DNA of 64,000 bases from Macrolepiota albuminosa. Taxonomy: Eukaryota > Basidiomycota > Agaricomycetes > Agaricales > Agaricaceae. The stretch covers positions 1,550,001 through 1,614,000 of the forward strand of contig JAMWFC010000077.1 in the NCBI GenBank assembly GCA_027475525.1, given 5' to 3'. Of the stretch, positions 34,226 through 45,476 are shown piece by piece; the first letter of the stretch is position 1; each line of letters opens with the position of its first letter. The notes below the pieces were generated by a model that saw nothing but the letters and a program-made list of their open reading frames with translations, was not told the origin of the DNA and searched no databases. The position numbers and the translations under genes are program-made.

Positions 34226-35779
34226 ATGTACGCTCGACCTCCCAGCCGTGTGGCTTCACGCGCAGCTTCGCCGATCCCTCCGGCAGTGCTTGCCGATACG
34301 CTTGTGTTTTCTAAGTCTTCTTCAAGCCCGGATTTCGAGATCGAACGGGTTCCCAAGACATTCAACAGAAGGCCAATATCATATTCCTTCCCAGGTTATG
34401 AAAACCGTCCAGAATTGGGTGACTACGTATTTCAACTTCTTCAGGCGACAAACGCTCCGTTTACCGTCTCCGGACGTGTGAAATTAGAGTCTCAACAGTT
34501 AATACTCTTTTTCCGTGCCAAGGTATGTGATTTTAGCCATAACGCGATAATCTACTACCGATCACACTTGTTTTCCAGAATGGAATCACGCATTCGCTGG
34601 ACTTCCCTGTGGATGTTTACTATAGCCTGCCTCCTCCTCTCGAAGTCCTCATGGCAACTTCCAGACAAAATCAAACTGCCGAGTTTATCACTTATCCTAA
34701 CCGACCATCTCTTGTCTACCCTTCTGACCTTCCTCTCAATTTTTCCCTTGACTTGGCCAACCATCCTATACTCGATGCCGTGCGCAACACCCTTTTCCCC
34801 AATCTGCCACATGGAAACTACCTGTCAACAATCAAGGATAAGTTGGAGATAGTGGATGCTGGTAGTCGCCTGGATATTCAGCCGCATTCACTGAGGCAGG
34901 ATGGTCGCACAGCCACCATCATCGTCACACTCCCTTCGCGATTCGAAGGCGGAGCTCTCATCGTTCACAATTCTCAAGGGATGCAAGAAAAGTACATCGG
35001 AAGGGGCGGAAAGGTCGATGAGATCGAGTGGACGGCTTTCCTCCCAGACTGCGAATATGAAGTCGAACCAGTTCAGAGGGGTTGCCGCATCTCGATCTCC
35101 TATGGTGTGTTTGTCCGAAGCTTCGGACCAAGTGGATTAGACCCTCTAATCCGCCCCAGCGACGAGTACCTAGATCGCTTAGGCTCCATTCTGAATCTTT
35201 CTCGGGGCCGTAAGATTGCCTTCCATCTCGAGTTCGACTATTCCATCAATCCCGCCGAATCGCTCGCGGAGTCGGTTGTTCCTCTCGTAAGCTTTACTTG
35301 CCTCTCTTGATGATCTTGTTCCTACGCGTGACTGACGGTGCCTTCTTCGTCAGCTGAGAGGCGGCGATTCCCTTCTCTATCATGCGATTAAGCTCTACAA
35401 GCTATCCCCTGAACTCCACTGGACAGCAGGAGGATACGTCTGGCCGATTGATCGATCAGTGGACTTTATCGGTCAGGATATTGCAGAGGATCATCCTCTG
35501 TGGGGTTACCTTTCTCCTGGCAGGGCGCCAGAGGTTCCACCCGTGCGAGGTCCCTTTAGCACTACCCACGTTGCTGGTGCTGCGACGCAAGAAGCAGAGA
35601 ATTTGCGCGTGAGAGTGGAAGATAACGGTGCCATTTCACTTGAGGACGCTAAAATCACTGTACTCACAGGCTGGGATTCGGAGATGACGGTTGTAGGCAA
35701 AGAACGTGTCTACTTGGTGTCAAACGGAGAACTCGGAAAACTAATCGTAAATATTCTTCTAGTCGTTTTCGTGCCATGA
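34226..35779 (+). CDS. 2OG-Fe(II) oxygenase-like fungal protein (476 aa), metal ligands doubtful
   Basis: Exons 34226-34522, 34579-35286 and 35354-35779 (477 codons including stop). The central region, TIIVTLPSRFEGGALIVHN...EIEWTAFLPDCEYEVEPVQRGCRISISYGVFV, follows the double-stranded beta-helix of fungal prolyl-hydroxylase-like proteins, whose usual motif reads LVV.LP..HEGG.L then AFYSDCEHEV. Here the expected distal metal-binding His of DCEHEV is Tyr (DCEYEV), and I cannot find the usual HxD in the preceding segment. So the protein may be catalytically inactive or use other ligands. The last exon could splice further downstream (GTAAAT at 35,746), so the C-terminus is less certain. Confidence 0.7.
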
Positions 35780-36715
35780 TGCAGTATGTTTCTATTTTGC
35801 TTCGAATAGTCTTTTCATGAACGTAAATGGTATTTGAAAGAGAAATGTTGATGACGCTTGTCATGCCTGAGTCAGAAAACATGTAACCAGTGACCTGCGG
35901 CAGTAGCGAGAGAGCACAGTGATGATCCAAAGTTGGAAAATCTGCCCACTACAGTGTATCTATTAATCAGCTGAACGTAGGAATCAATACGAATCGTCGT
36001 TGCAAGGGAACTGAAATGAAGGGAACATTATACAGACCTTTATGCACCAAGAATCTTCATTATGATGTTGGAAGAGATCAGAAACACTGTCAAGGATATC
36101 AAAGTTACCCGATGATAATTCAACGGACAATTCGAATTTTGACTGGTAAGTACCAACTTCGGAGCGACACTCATGGGCTCCCACGCATGCGTCAGAGATT
36201 GTTTGTTTGTTTTTTTTTTTGGTGGTGTCTCGGTGGCATATGCGTCAGAGATTGTATCCAGAAATGCTATATGCAAAAGAAGACGAAGTTAACAGCAGAA
36301 CGTGGAAGCAGAAACGATCGATAAGCTTCACGCAACAGAAGAAACGAATAAGATAGAAGTTACTTGGCTATTGATGCTGCGGCTGCTGTTGGCGGAAGAT
36401 ATTCAAATGTCCAATCCAGTCCCAACCGTGCATTTACCACCTAGATGGCTTTTCTAAGAGAAGAATTTAGACACAGCAACTTGTCACAATGGACTGCTGG
36501 AGTCTGCCGACCTGAACTACGCACCCAGAAGTACATTAATTTTTTCAATGTTTTTGAGCGGTTGCAGCTTGGCCATCTACATAACCGCAAGCCCACGTGG
36601 AGTTAAAACGATGGACGGTTCTTAGCCGGCTTCTTCGGCGCCCTTGACGCCCTCATGACCAAATTTTCAAGTTACGGCTTTAGTAACATGACCAGATTAC
36701 AGAACTCGATTTACT
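35780..36715. other. Intergenic region, no supported gene
   Basis: Nothing recognisable beyond a T-rich run near 36,208-36,219. The final bases lead to the transporter start codon. Confidence 0.4.
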
Positions 36716-38941
36716 ATGCAGCATGCGAAGGAAAGAAGTCTCAAAGGTTCACTTGAGCAGCATACAGATAACTTGGCAGATCTTGTGCATGACATAGACG
36801 CAGGAAAGATCAACGAGTTGGCTGTGGTCGCAGAAGGAGAGGAAAAGACGACGTGGTTTGTTTGGATTCTTGTCCTGTGCTCGACGATTTCCGGCTTGTT
36901 GTTTGGTGCGTCGCTGTCCTGTAGGTCTTTGAACATTGCACTGACCTCCATAATTAGGTTATGATACTGGTGTGATATCAGGGGCGCTGGTCACCATTGG
37001 TTCGGATCTTGGAACTGCCCAGTTGTCTAATGGACAAAAGGTCCATGTCTTTTTGCATCGACGCAGTCGTTCTTATGGCACTGATACGTTCGAATTCAGG
37101 AATTTATAACATCGTCAACCACTCTTGGGGCTCTCCTTGGAGGTCTTGTAGCTGGTATTATGTCAGATTGGACAGGTCGTCGCATAGTGCTGGGAATTGC
37201 AGATATCATATTCATTGGAGGAGCTATCGGTCAAGCCGTTTGTCATACCGTCTGGAGCATGGTATGAATTTACTTGCCTTGCGTGTCATGCAACTGAGTG
37301 GAAAGGTCCACAGATTGGCGGTCGCTTTCTCATTGGTATCGGCGTAGGTCTCGCTGCGTGTATCGCACCCCTCTATATTCAAGAACTTTCGCCCACTCGC
37401 CTTCGCGGACGGATGGTAGTGCTCAAGTGAGTCACATCGTGCTGCGAAACAACATGAGAAGGCCGACGTTCTGAACTAGTGTAGTTATGATTACCCTCGG
37501 TCAAGTCATTGCATATGGCATCGGTGCTGGCTTTGAGAACGTCAATGGCGGTTGGAGATGGATGGTTGGTCTTGGTGCAGTCCCTGCAGGGATACAATGT
37601 CTTTTTCTGTTCTTCCTCCCAGAGAGTCGTAAGTCTTGTCCTTTATTTCCCTTTGGAAGCTCATGTTGGATTTCCGATATGTTTAGCACGTATTCTGATT
37701 CGTCGGGGTAACATGGATGAGGCGCATGTCGTGATGTCGAGGATTTACGCATTGGCGCGGCCGGAGGAGGTAGAACTAAAGGTGTGCACCGCCTTACATG
37801 TTGTTCTATCTAAATTTAGACGGCCCTCTTTCAGGTTAAAGTCCTCCACGCGGCGGTTCAGAAGAGCATTGAGATCACCAACACCACAACCTTCATCCAA
37901 CGATGCAAATCTATGCTTTTCGACGCAGTCAATCGACGAGCACTTAGTATGTTTCCTTCCGGCTCTCGATGCCTGTATATTGACTAACTTGGGCTGTAGT
38001 TGTTGGTTGCGGCATGCAAGCATTTCAGCAGCTCTGTGGGTTCAACACACTCATGTATTACTCTGCAACTCTCTTCAAGGAGATCGGTTTCGACCAGCCT
38101 ACTGCCGTCGGTCTCATCATATCTGGAACAAACTTCGTTTTCACTCTTGTTGCCCTTAAATGGATCGATCGGATTGGGAGGCGAAGAATAATGGTCTGGA
38201 GTTCGCCTGGTATGATCTTTGGTCTGACCCTTGCCAGTATTTCCTTTTACTGTACGTTCGCCTTTCTTTCGAATTCAAGTGTATTTCCTGATGGGGGAAT
38301 TCACTCAGACCTAACGCGGAAGACGGGCGGAAATCTCATCGATGGCAGTCAGTACTCAACCGCCTGGTCTGCTGTCGTCTTAGTGTCTATGATCGTATTC
38401 GTTGCATCATATGCAACCGGACTCGGGAATGTCCCATGGCAGCAAGGAGAACTCTTTGGTCTCGAAGGTTGGTAGTCTTTCCTTCAGCGAACTCAAAAAT
38501 CTCACGAAAAGGAAACGTAGTACGCGGCCTTGGTACATCCCTCTCTACCGCTACAAATTGGGCTGGCAACCTCCTCATCGGCTCCACCTATCTTTAGTAC
38601 GCGGCCTTGGTACATCCCTCTCTACCGCTACAAATTGGGCTGGCAACCTCCTCATCGGCTCCACCTATCTTTCTCTTATGGCCAAGATCACCCCCGCCGG
38701 CGCATTCGGATTCTACGCAGGCCTTTGTCTCCTGGGGTGGATATTTGTACTCACGTGTTTCCCAGAGACTGCGGGGCTTAGCTTGGAGGAAGTGAGGATG
38801 GTGTTCCGCTCGGGGTTTGGGATTCGTGAAAGCGAGAGATTGAGGAGGGTAAAGAGGGAGATGATGGAGAGGGAGAAAGCAAAAGAGCGGAGTGATCAGG
38901 ATCGGGGAGACCAGGGTACGATGGTCAGAAGCAGTGTCTGA
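36716..38941 (+). CDS. Myo-inositol-type sugar transporter, major facilitator superfamily (571 aa, 9 exons)
   Basis: Twelve-helix plasma-membrane permease of the sugar porter family, most like fungal ITR inositol/H+ symporters. Exons: 36716-36905, 36958-37040, 37100-37261, 37314-37426, 37480-37628, 37687-37781, 37835-37946, 38000-38467 and 38598-38941 (572 codons including stop). Signatures: [27 protein letters not shown] (the GRR loop 2-3 motif), [73 protein letters not shown] and [13 protein letters not shown] 77-bp perfect tandem duplication covers the start of the last exon and its 3' splice site (38,518-38,672). Only use of the second acceptor (ending 38,597) keeps the frame; the first leads to TAG. 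The duplication is probably an assembly artefact, in which case one copy should be removed. Confidence 0.9.
38518..38672 (+). repeat. 77-bp perfect tandem duplication in the transporter gene
   Basis: Bases repeat with period 77 from 38,518 to 38,672, without mismatch. It includes a 3' splice site and the first codons of the last exon. See the finding on k=77 assembly duplications. Confidence 0.9.
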
Positions 38942-39202
38942 TGCTGACGGAGACTTTGAGTTTGACTTCTCACTAGGAAATTGTACCTGACTGACTTTTC
39001 CAGCGGGGTTTTAGGACGATGTCAGCACGAGTCATAGATAGGTATTTGCAATAGAAAGTTAAATCATCCCATCCCGTTTTTCACGCAGATGTACTTTCTC
39101 GACGTACATCGATAAGCTGATACCGTCGGTATATGTGCAATGGCGCAAAGTGACTTTTTCAATTAAAGATTGCCTGACCATTTACTAGTACTAGTCAAAC
39201 GT

Positions 39203-41172
39203 CTAAATTTTTGTGGCAGTCCAAAATGCTGCGTGATAAATATAACTCAGCATTCCCTCCGAATTTGCCGTATATGTGGTATCAATCGTCCGCTCATTCT
39301 AAATAAGATTCAAGTGGAGAAAAGTCGCATTGATCAATCTCAAAATCGCGAGATAAAAAGTAACGGTGCAAACGCACAGAGATCTCGAAGCCAATATTTC
39401 TTGCTAATGCCTTCACTTCTTCCAGATCAAGCTCGACCGAGGTGTCGTTCGTATTGTTGTTTTCCCAATGCCATAATAACGGACCTACGATTGAGCGCCA
39501 ACGTCACCGCCCATCAGCTTTAAATGGCAGGAATGGGGCCCTTACCGAGATTGATCCACACACCGCCAGGAGCGAGGATACGGTGAATGATGCGCAGGTA
39601 ATTAACTATATTCTTGGCCTTAACATCGCGTTCCTTGGTTCAGGGTGCTTGAAAGACAGGGGACGAACAATAAGGTACTGACGGTATCGATGAAGAAGCA
39701 TGTTAGAATCGCGTTCCACTCGCCAGCTTGTGGTTCATTCGGGTCTGCTTCAGCGCCATAGATCTCCTCAAAGTCTCCTGATAAAATAATGTGATCGTAA
39801 GCCAGACATAGAATAGGACCGAGACCAATGTGATGCCTGAAACATGGAGCGAGAGATTTAGAAAAAATGTATTTTGACTTACCGGCGACAAGAGAGAAGT
39901 CGGATCCTGGCGGCAACGCGGTGGGAAGAACGTCAGGAATCGATATAGGCTGGAGTATGGTCTGCCGAGAGGTAATATTGGAGAAACTGTGGACGTATGG
40001 ATAAATCGTGTACTTGTTGATCGAGTCGGTTCTGTCAAAGTACAGAGAAAAAAAGAGGAGGAATGTAAATTGCATATTCTTCCTGATGTGTAGCATAGAA
40101 GACGGGTGGTTGAATGAAGATACGTACCGGTTCAAGATAAGAAATGACGAGAGCAACATGTAGTGAGAGAATTCGTTACCCTGGCAGGCGAAACCTGTGG
40201 AAGTTGCTCCATAACGCAGAACTCTTATTCATGATTTAAAACAGAAACATACCCATACTCGCAACATCGTGCGCTAGGCGGCCTAGTCCCGATCCAGGTA
40301 CTAGGACTCGCAGACTCCCTCTATCAGTCGTATGGTCAACGAAAGAACAAGGCGCATGAGTTTTCGTAAGGTCAAACCTTTGTTCGAGCGGAACGTCTGA
40401 AAAATGTTTTATCAAGGCTTCTTTCATGGGCTGATAGCAGGCTTCACGTTCTTCTCTGCCCTATTTTGAATTTCAGAGTTGAGGGAACAGCTAGGTACAT
40501 GTGATGCACCTGTTCGCTCCAGTCTCGTATGAACTGCTTGAGCGTGCTTCTGAGCTTGTCCATGTCAAAATCAGTAGGTTTATATTTTTGGCGTGGACCA
40601 TGTACATGTCCATGTTCATGAGAAGAATGAGAATGAGAATGGGTATGAGAATGGGTGTGCGAACGGGAAGTCGCTGCATGGGTTGTTACTTCATAGTTAG
40701 AGCGTAGAATTAAACTGTACCTGATCCTGACACCACTTCTGTGTCATTTCTACTCTGGTTCGCCTCCTCATCAATTCCTTCCCCTTCTGCTTGCACGTCA
40801 TGACCAAAAATTTCAGGATTGGCTACTATTAACGAGAGAAATTCTGCATTTGCTCGAATCGCGTCGTCCACCTGGTCAAGCTTCTTTTTATACCCTGTTG
40901 CATCCAAAAGCTGCTGATCTGCCAGAGGCAGACGATAGATGTCTTTGCGACGTCGATTGTTGGCCGCCAGCTATAGTTGGCCTTCATCTGTCAGAGATTG
41001 ATCGTGGAAAACAGTTAGTCTACCAGCGTACGGAATACTGTTCATAATTTCGGAACGTGGTGATAACATTAGAGAAATGGATTTCTTCTAGAGATTATGG
41101 CTCAATTCTCATCATGGATAGGTTGTTTTGTGGCTTCATACCTTCCTCCATATCAGAAAGCTGGGGCGGCAT
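39203..41172 (-). CDS. CARNMT1: Carnosine N-methyltransferase family protein (N2227-like; 436 aa, 11 exons)
   Basis: SAM-dependent methyltransferase of the N2227/CARNMT1 family, which in animals methylates carnosine and histidine residues of zinc-finger proteins. Minus-strand exons: 41172-41142, 41087-41032, 40970-40721, 40688-40510, 40460-40253, 40194-40128, 40031-39883, 39777-39683, 39618-39546, 39484-39378 and 39298-39203 (437 codons including stop). Landmarks: TTFRNYEQYSLAANNRRRKDIYRLP, RSTLKQFIRDWSEQGREERE, SAM motif I LRVLVPGSGLGRLAHDVA, FACQGNEFSHYMLL, GDFEEIYG, FFIDTAKNIVNYLR, GGVWINLGPLLWHW and the C-terminal TYTANSEGMLSYIYHAAFW. Exon 4 encodes an unusual alternating-histidine tract (HTHSHTHSHSHSS then HEHGHVHG). 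Fungi are not known for carnosine, so protein histidine is the likelier substrate (inference). Head-to-head with ISY1. Confidence 0.88.
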
Positions 41173-41281
41173 CTTGAAGGCAAAGTTCGTGAAGGGAAAA
41201 GAAGATGCTGAGGGAGATCAGATTAGATCAGATGAGGACTTGTTTGTTTGCGTTTACTAGCAGCATTCTTGAACTTCCACA
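41173..41281. promoter_or_regulatory. Shared 109-bp divergent promoter of the methyltransferase and ISY1
   Basis: Only 109 bp separate the two start codons, so the 5' leaders and promoters of both genes must overlap. No TATA box is evident, as is common for housekeeping genes. Confidence 0.5.
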
Positions 41282-42488
41282 ATGGTAGAGTCCTGATAAT
41301 TGTTTTTATTTCTATATCGACTTAATTCTGTCAATACTACAGGCTCGTAATGAGGAGAAGGCGCAATCAATGCTTTATCGTTTTCGCGAGGCGCAAGCCG
41401 CTGAACTCGGTCTTGGGACGCGGGCAGACCGCCGACCAAAAATGGCGAGTGCTTGCAAGAGTTTGAGAGAATGTGAGAGGTGGAGAGGTGAAATACTACG
41501 CGAGATAAGTCGAAAGGTGTCGAAAATCCAAGATAGTGTGTGCATGTCAACTCGAAAAGGATATCGTGCTGACTCCACGTCTCATATAGCTGGCTTGTCA
41601 GACTATGAAGTTAGAGACTTGAACGACGAAATTAACAAGCTTCTTCGCGAGAAGCGTCACTGGGAAAATCAGATTGTAGCCCTTGGAGGTGCAAATTATC
41701 GGCGGAATGTCGCAATGTTGGATGACGATGGAAAAGAAGTTCCGGGGACCAAAGGTTACAAGTTCGTTTCTTACAGCCGTCTACCTCCATGCTAGCGCCG
41801 AATCATAACGAGTATAGGTACTTCGGACGAGCAAAAGATCTTCCTGGCGTTCGCGAACTTTTTCAAAGCCGAAAGAAAGAAGAAGAGGAAGAAAATCAAG
41901 CATTTGCATTTTATAAAAAGTTTATGAATCAGGGTCCGTCTTATTACGGTGACCTCGACGAGAACGATGGGACCCTTATACAACATGAGCATGCAGCCGA
42001 AGAACAAGGTAGGTGTGATCGTTGTGAATCATGTCGGTTTTCTGATATAGATTCTCGTGATGGCAGACTGGGAAGAGGCATATGCCAATCTCCGAGAAAT
42101 TTTAGGTCTTTCTACAGACGATCCAATACCGGAGATGCCCAGACCGGATAAAACAATTTCGTCACCATCTCAACTTGATGCGCAGGGCTCGTCGACAAAA
42201 CGCAACGCAGATGATAAGGACGAGAATGGGAATGACGTTGATATGACTCCCCTAGACGATGACGTGAAGCGACCTAGAATATCCCATGAGTCAAAGCCTA
42301 ATGGGACCCCTGCAGTTATGGACGCTGCACATGCACATGCCGCAGCCGCCGCATCATATATTCCTTTCCTCGTCACCGAGAACCTCCTTCCGCCTAAGAT
42401 GCCCACACGACAGGAGATGGAAACGGTGCTACTTGGCCTCAGGAAGAAGGCGCTAATGGAGGAGTATTTTGGTGAAGAGGGGGCTTGA
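41282..42488 (+). CDS. ISY1: Pre-mRNA-splicing factor ISY1 (344 aa)
   Basis: Component of the NineTeen/Prp19-associated spliceosome complex. The start codon is an exon by itself: ATG 41282-41284 is followed at once by a donor (GTAGAG), and the next exon begins 41343 with ARNEEKAQSMLYRFREAQ, the invariant ISY1 N-terminus (usually MARNEEKAQSMLYRF). Exons: 41282-41284, 41343-41761, 41818-42008 and 42067-42488 (345 codons including stop). Family landmarks: RPKMASACKSLRECERWR, LSDYEVRDLNDEINKLLREK, HWENQIVALGGANYRR and KYFGRAKDLPGVRELF. The C-terminal part (about residues 205-344) is more variable, with an Ala/His run. Identity is secure. Confidence 0.95.
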
Positions 42489-45419
42489 TTCTGAACCCGC
42501 GTTCTGCATCAGCAGGCGTATTCGGGAGTGAATTGTAACTTTATTGACCTTCTAAAGGGGAAGGAAATCAGTGAGGGCGGCGCCACGTTACTACGGTGTG
42601 TCGCGTGTAGTCTGTATGCTTGGTTGAGAGCAATCTACCGATGGGTGATGTGTATTTCGACAGTGACATTCTCCTTAATACCACCTTTGTTCGAAGATTG
42701 CTATCCCAACCTCAAAAGCTGAGAAGCTCTCAATATGCCAAGTTACGCAGATAGCATGTCCAAGCTTACGCTATAATCCTATTTTCCAAAGCTGCTACGC
42801 GTACTTAATGTTTATTCATTTTATCAACACGGCTGACTTCGCGCCGCCACTAACAACATAGGATATTGAATCTTCTTGAGCTCCTTCATGTCTTCTCATG
42901 ACTTGGAACGTTGTATGACAGTCGGGGAACAATATTCCCCGTCTCAGGTGCGTGCCTTAATTGTTCTGTAAGGATATCATTACTCCGCGTCATACGTACG
43001 TGCTCACGACGCTTTTAGGGGATGAGTTACACGGTCAGTTCTTCAGAACCCACAGAACAGTTTGAAATGCTGGGAAAATGATGGGCAGACATGTCGTTTG
43101 TATGTCATTCATTTGTAAGTCCTGTGATTGTGTTGGGTGCACCAAACAGCTGATACTTTCACCCTATCGTCCTGTAAGCACAGTAACTTAGGAATTATGA
43201 CCCCACATATCTCATCTCAAGCTATAAGCTCTTCCAGGCATCGGTTGGTAATTTGTACTGACGTATGTGTGAGTTGCGGCGCTTTTCACCTCTCAATTCT
43301 GCATTTCAGTACCTTATATGTGATGGTGGCATTACCATACGAGTGGTACACCAAGCTCGTCATACATTGCCGTTGTGCGCTAGTCTATCCAACAGCCAGT
43401 CCTGAATTCAACTATCTCATTCAGTATGGGACCCCTGGCCGAAAGCGCAATTCTTGACGGTTGAGCAGTTAAGTTTGAATTTTCTGAGCATTACTTTATT
43501 TCAAGGAGTGCTTGTGGTATGGCATAGACTTGACAACCATACGTGGCTCGCTAGAACGTCCGATTAACATTTCAAGCAATCGCGAATATTTCTCGCACGA
43601 ACACCTTACTACAGCAACATGGACCACCAATTCAAATACATGACAGCTCAAACACGATATCTGTCCGTGTCCGTCAACACTAAAGTTGTAACAAAACCCG
43701 TTGATCTCGGAATACCCGCCGTATCATCGGATCTCAGTTACAGGCTACCGTCCGTTTAAACGACGGGGTTGAACGTGATCTTCGTGTTGGAACCAAGTCG
43801 GCTCTTGACTCTTACATGCGAACTTCGACGTATTAAACAGCATCAATGGAACTGGAGGCACTGCTTCAAGCGGTTTTTTAGGCAAGATTTTCTAAAATAT
43901 TGTTGTCTATATTCACGAAATCATTAAGGTTTCTTCTTGACGGATGCATTAAATTTCTCAATCACTATTTGCTGAAGAGAGAAAGGTCTCTACTGTATGG
44001 ATACAACGAAGAAATACTGGCATCGTGAATTACGTATAGAGAGCTGTCTGAAGAACGGGCCCGTACAGCACGCAAAGCTAATCGTACTGAGTCCGCGCGG
44101 AGGGGATCATCGGAGCTTTTCATTCCGAGGATAACAGTAACGTATCCTGGCGTCACCTCGTCACTCGATTTGACGCTCATGTAATCCCTAGATTTTCCTT
44201 GATGAACGCAAAAAAAACGTCTTGTCTCACGGACCATTTAGCATTCTCACTCAAGCAATGATAGATAAGGAATTCCGAATTCCATGTTCTTTACAGCCGA
44301 ATCATCTTGAGTTTGTTGACATCCGCATGTATCTAACTCATGTCGACTAAGAATCTATAGGGAACTTCATGTGTACGAGGACGGACCTTGCCGTCTAAAG
44401 GATCGCATTGGTATTCTTTTTTGAAATGAAAAAGAAGATGAATTGGAGCTACATTCTTCAATCAAAGTCCGAAGACAGCTCGTCTGTTTCATGACCTGAG
44501 CTCACTCAAAAGGTCAGTACTGAACTTCCGAGGAATGAGTATCCTTCATCGTGTAAGTCAAGGAGGGAATGATTTCATGAGAAATACAGATTGTTGCCAA
44601 GTCTACTGACATCCGGGCTCATCGCGAGCGCCGGGAAGGCGCATCCGAGCGAACCAGTTGGCATTAGTTCAAAGTTCAAAATCCCGTTGGAATTCATGAT
44701 TGCGATCAACCGCCACAGCCTCAACTTTGACAGCATAGCGTTAATCCCCAGATACCAGGTACCGTCTATCGCTACTTCCGTGGGTACGCAAATAGACGAG
44801 GTGTCCTAGATATCGTCATGTTCAGCCCTAGCTTATCCGAACTCAATTAGACATGAAAAGTGGCTTGATGCCAGGGCAATTTGGTTGCTGTTATTTTTTT
44901 TACCCACAGATTAATTCTCACTGGAGGAATACCATTCCGCCTTTTCATCATCGATTTTACATCGCATGCTATAGATACATAATCTATATCTGTTCATCTG
45001 TGCTCACTTTCATAGTCAAATTCCAATGGGTCACAGGTGAACATCGTTCAAGTAAGGTTCTGTCTATTCCGCTACATCCATATTGAGACTCAAGTTACAC
45101 TTTTAGTGCAGTGTACCGGCGGTAACTTTGACTTCTCAAGCAACAAGAATCGGCAATGATTTTGAGCCCCAATATGGGTGTATATGCAATCATACGTCAG
45201 TTTCCCTGCCTGTCCAAGTCCGCGTTGGTTTAGCAATAGCATTTGGAGGCCATCCGCGCCACGCGTTATTCTCCAAGAATATACCTTTAAATTATACTAA
45301 TACCATCAGGCACAAACGATTAAAACGCGATCTGATCATTCGCGAATTATTCGTTCGCGTTCACACAACTATCTTTTCTGCCTTGGTACTTGGCTCTCAA
45401 CTATAAAAGACTCAGAGCA
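42489..45419. other. 2.9-kb intergenic region, no supported gene
   Basis: Several short open frames on both strands lack recognisable motifs and intron logic. A TATA-like CTATAAAAG at 45,401-45,409 probably belongs to the UbiA gene. I saw no RNA gene or transposon end. Confidence 0.4.
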
Positions 45420-45476
45420 ATGAAGCCACGCTGCACACCCCCTTCTCTATTCGATAGATTTTCCCCCATACTTTCC

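Noticed and set aside
43965..44237. Minus-strand 90-residue frame in the 42.5-45.4 kb gap
   Set aside because: No motif, no neighbouring exons that continue it, and composition like the surrounding intergenic DNA.
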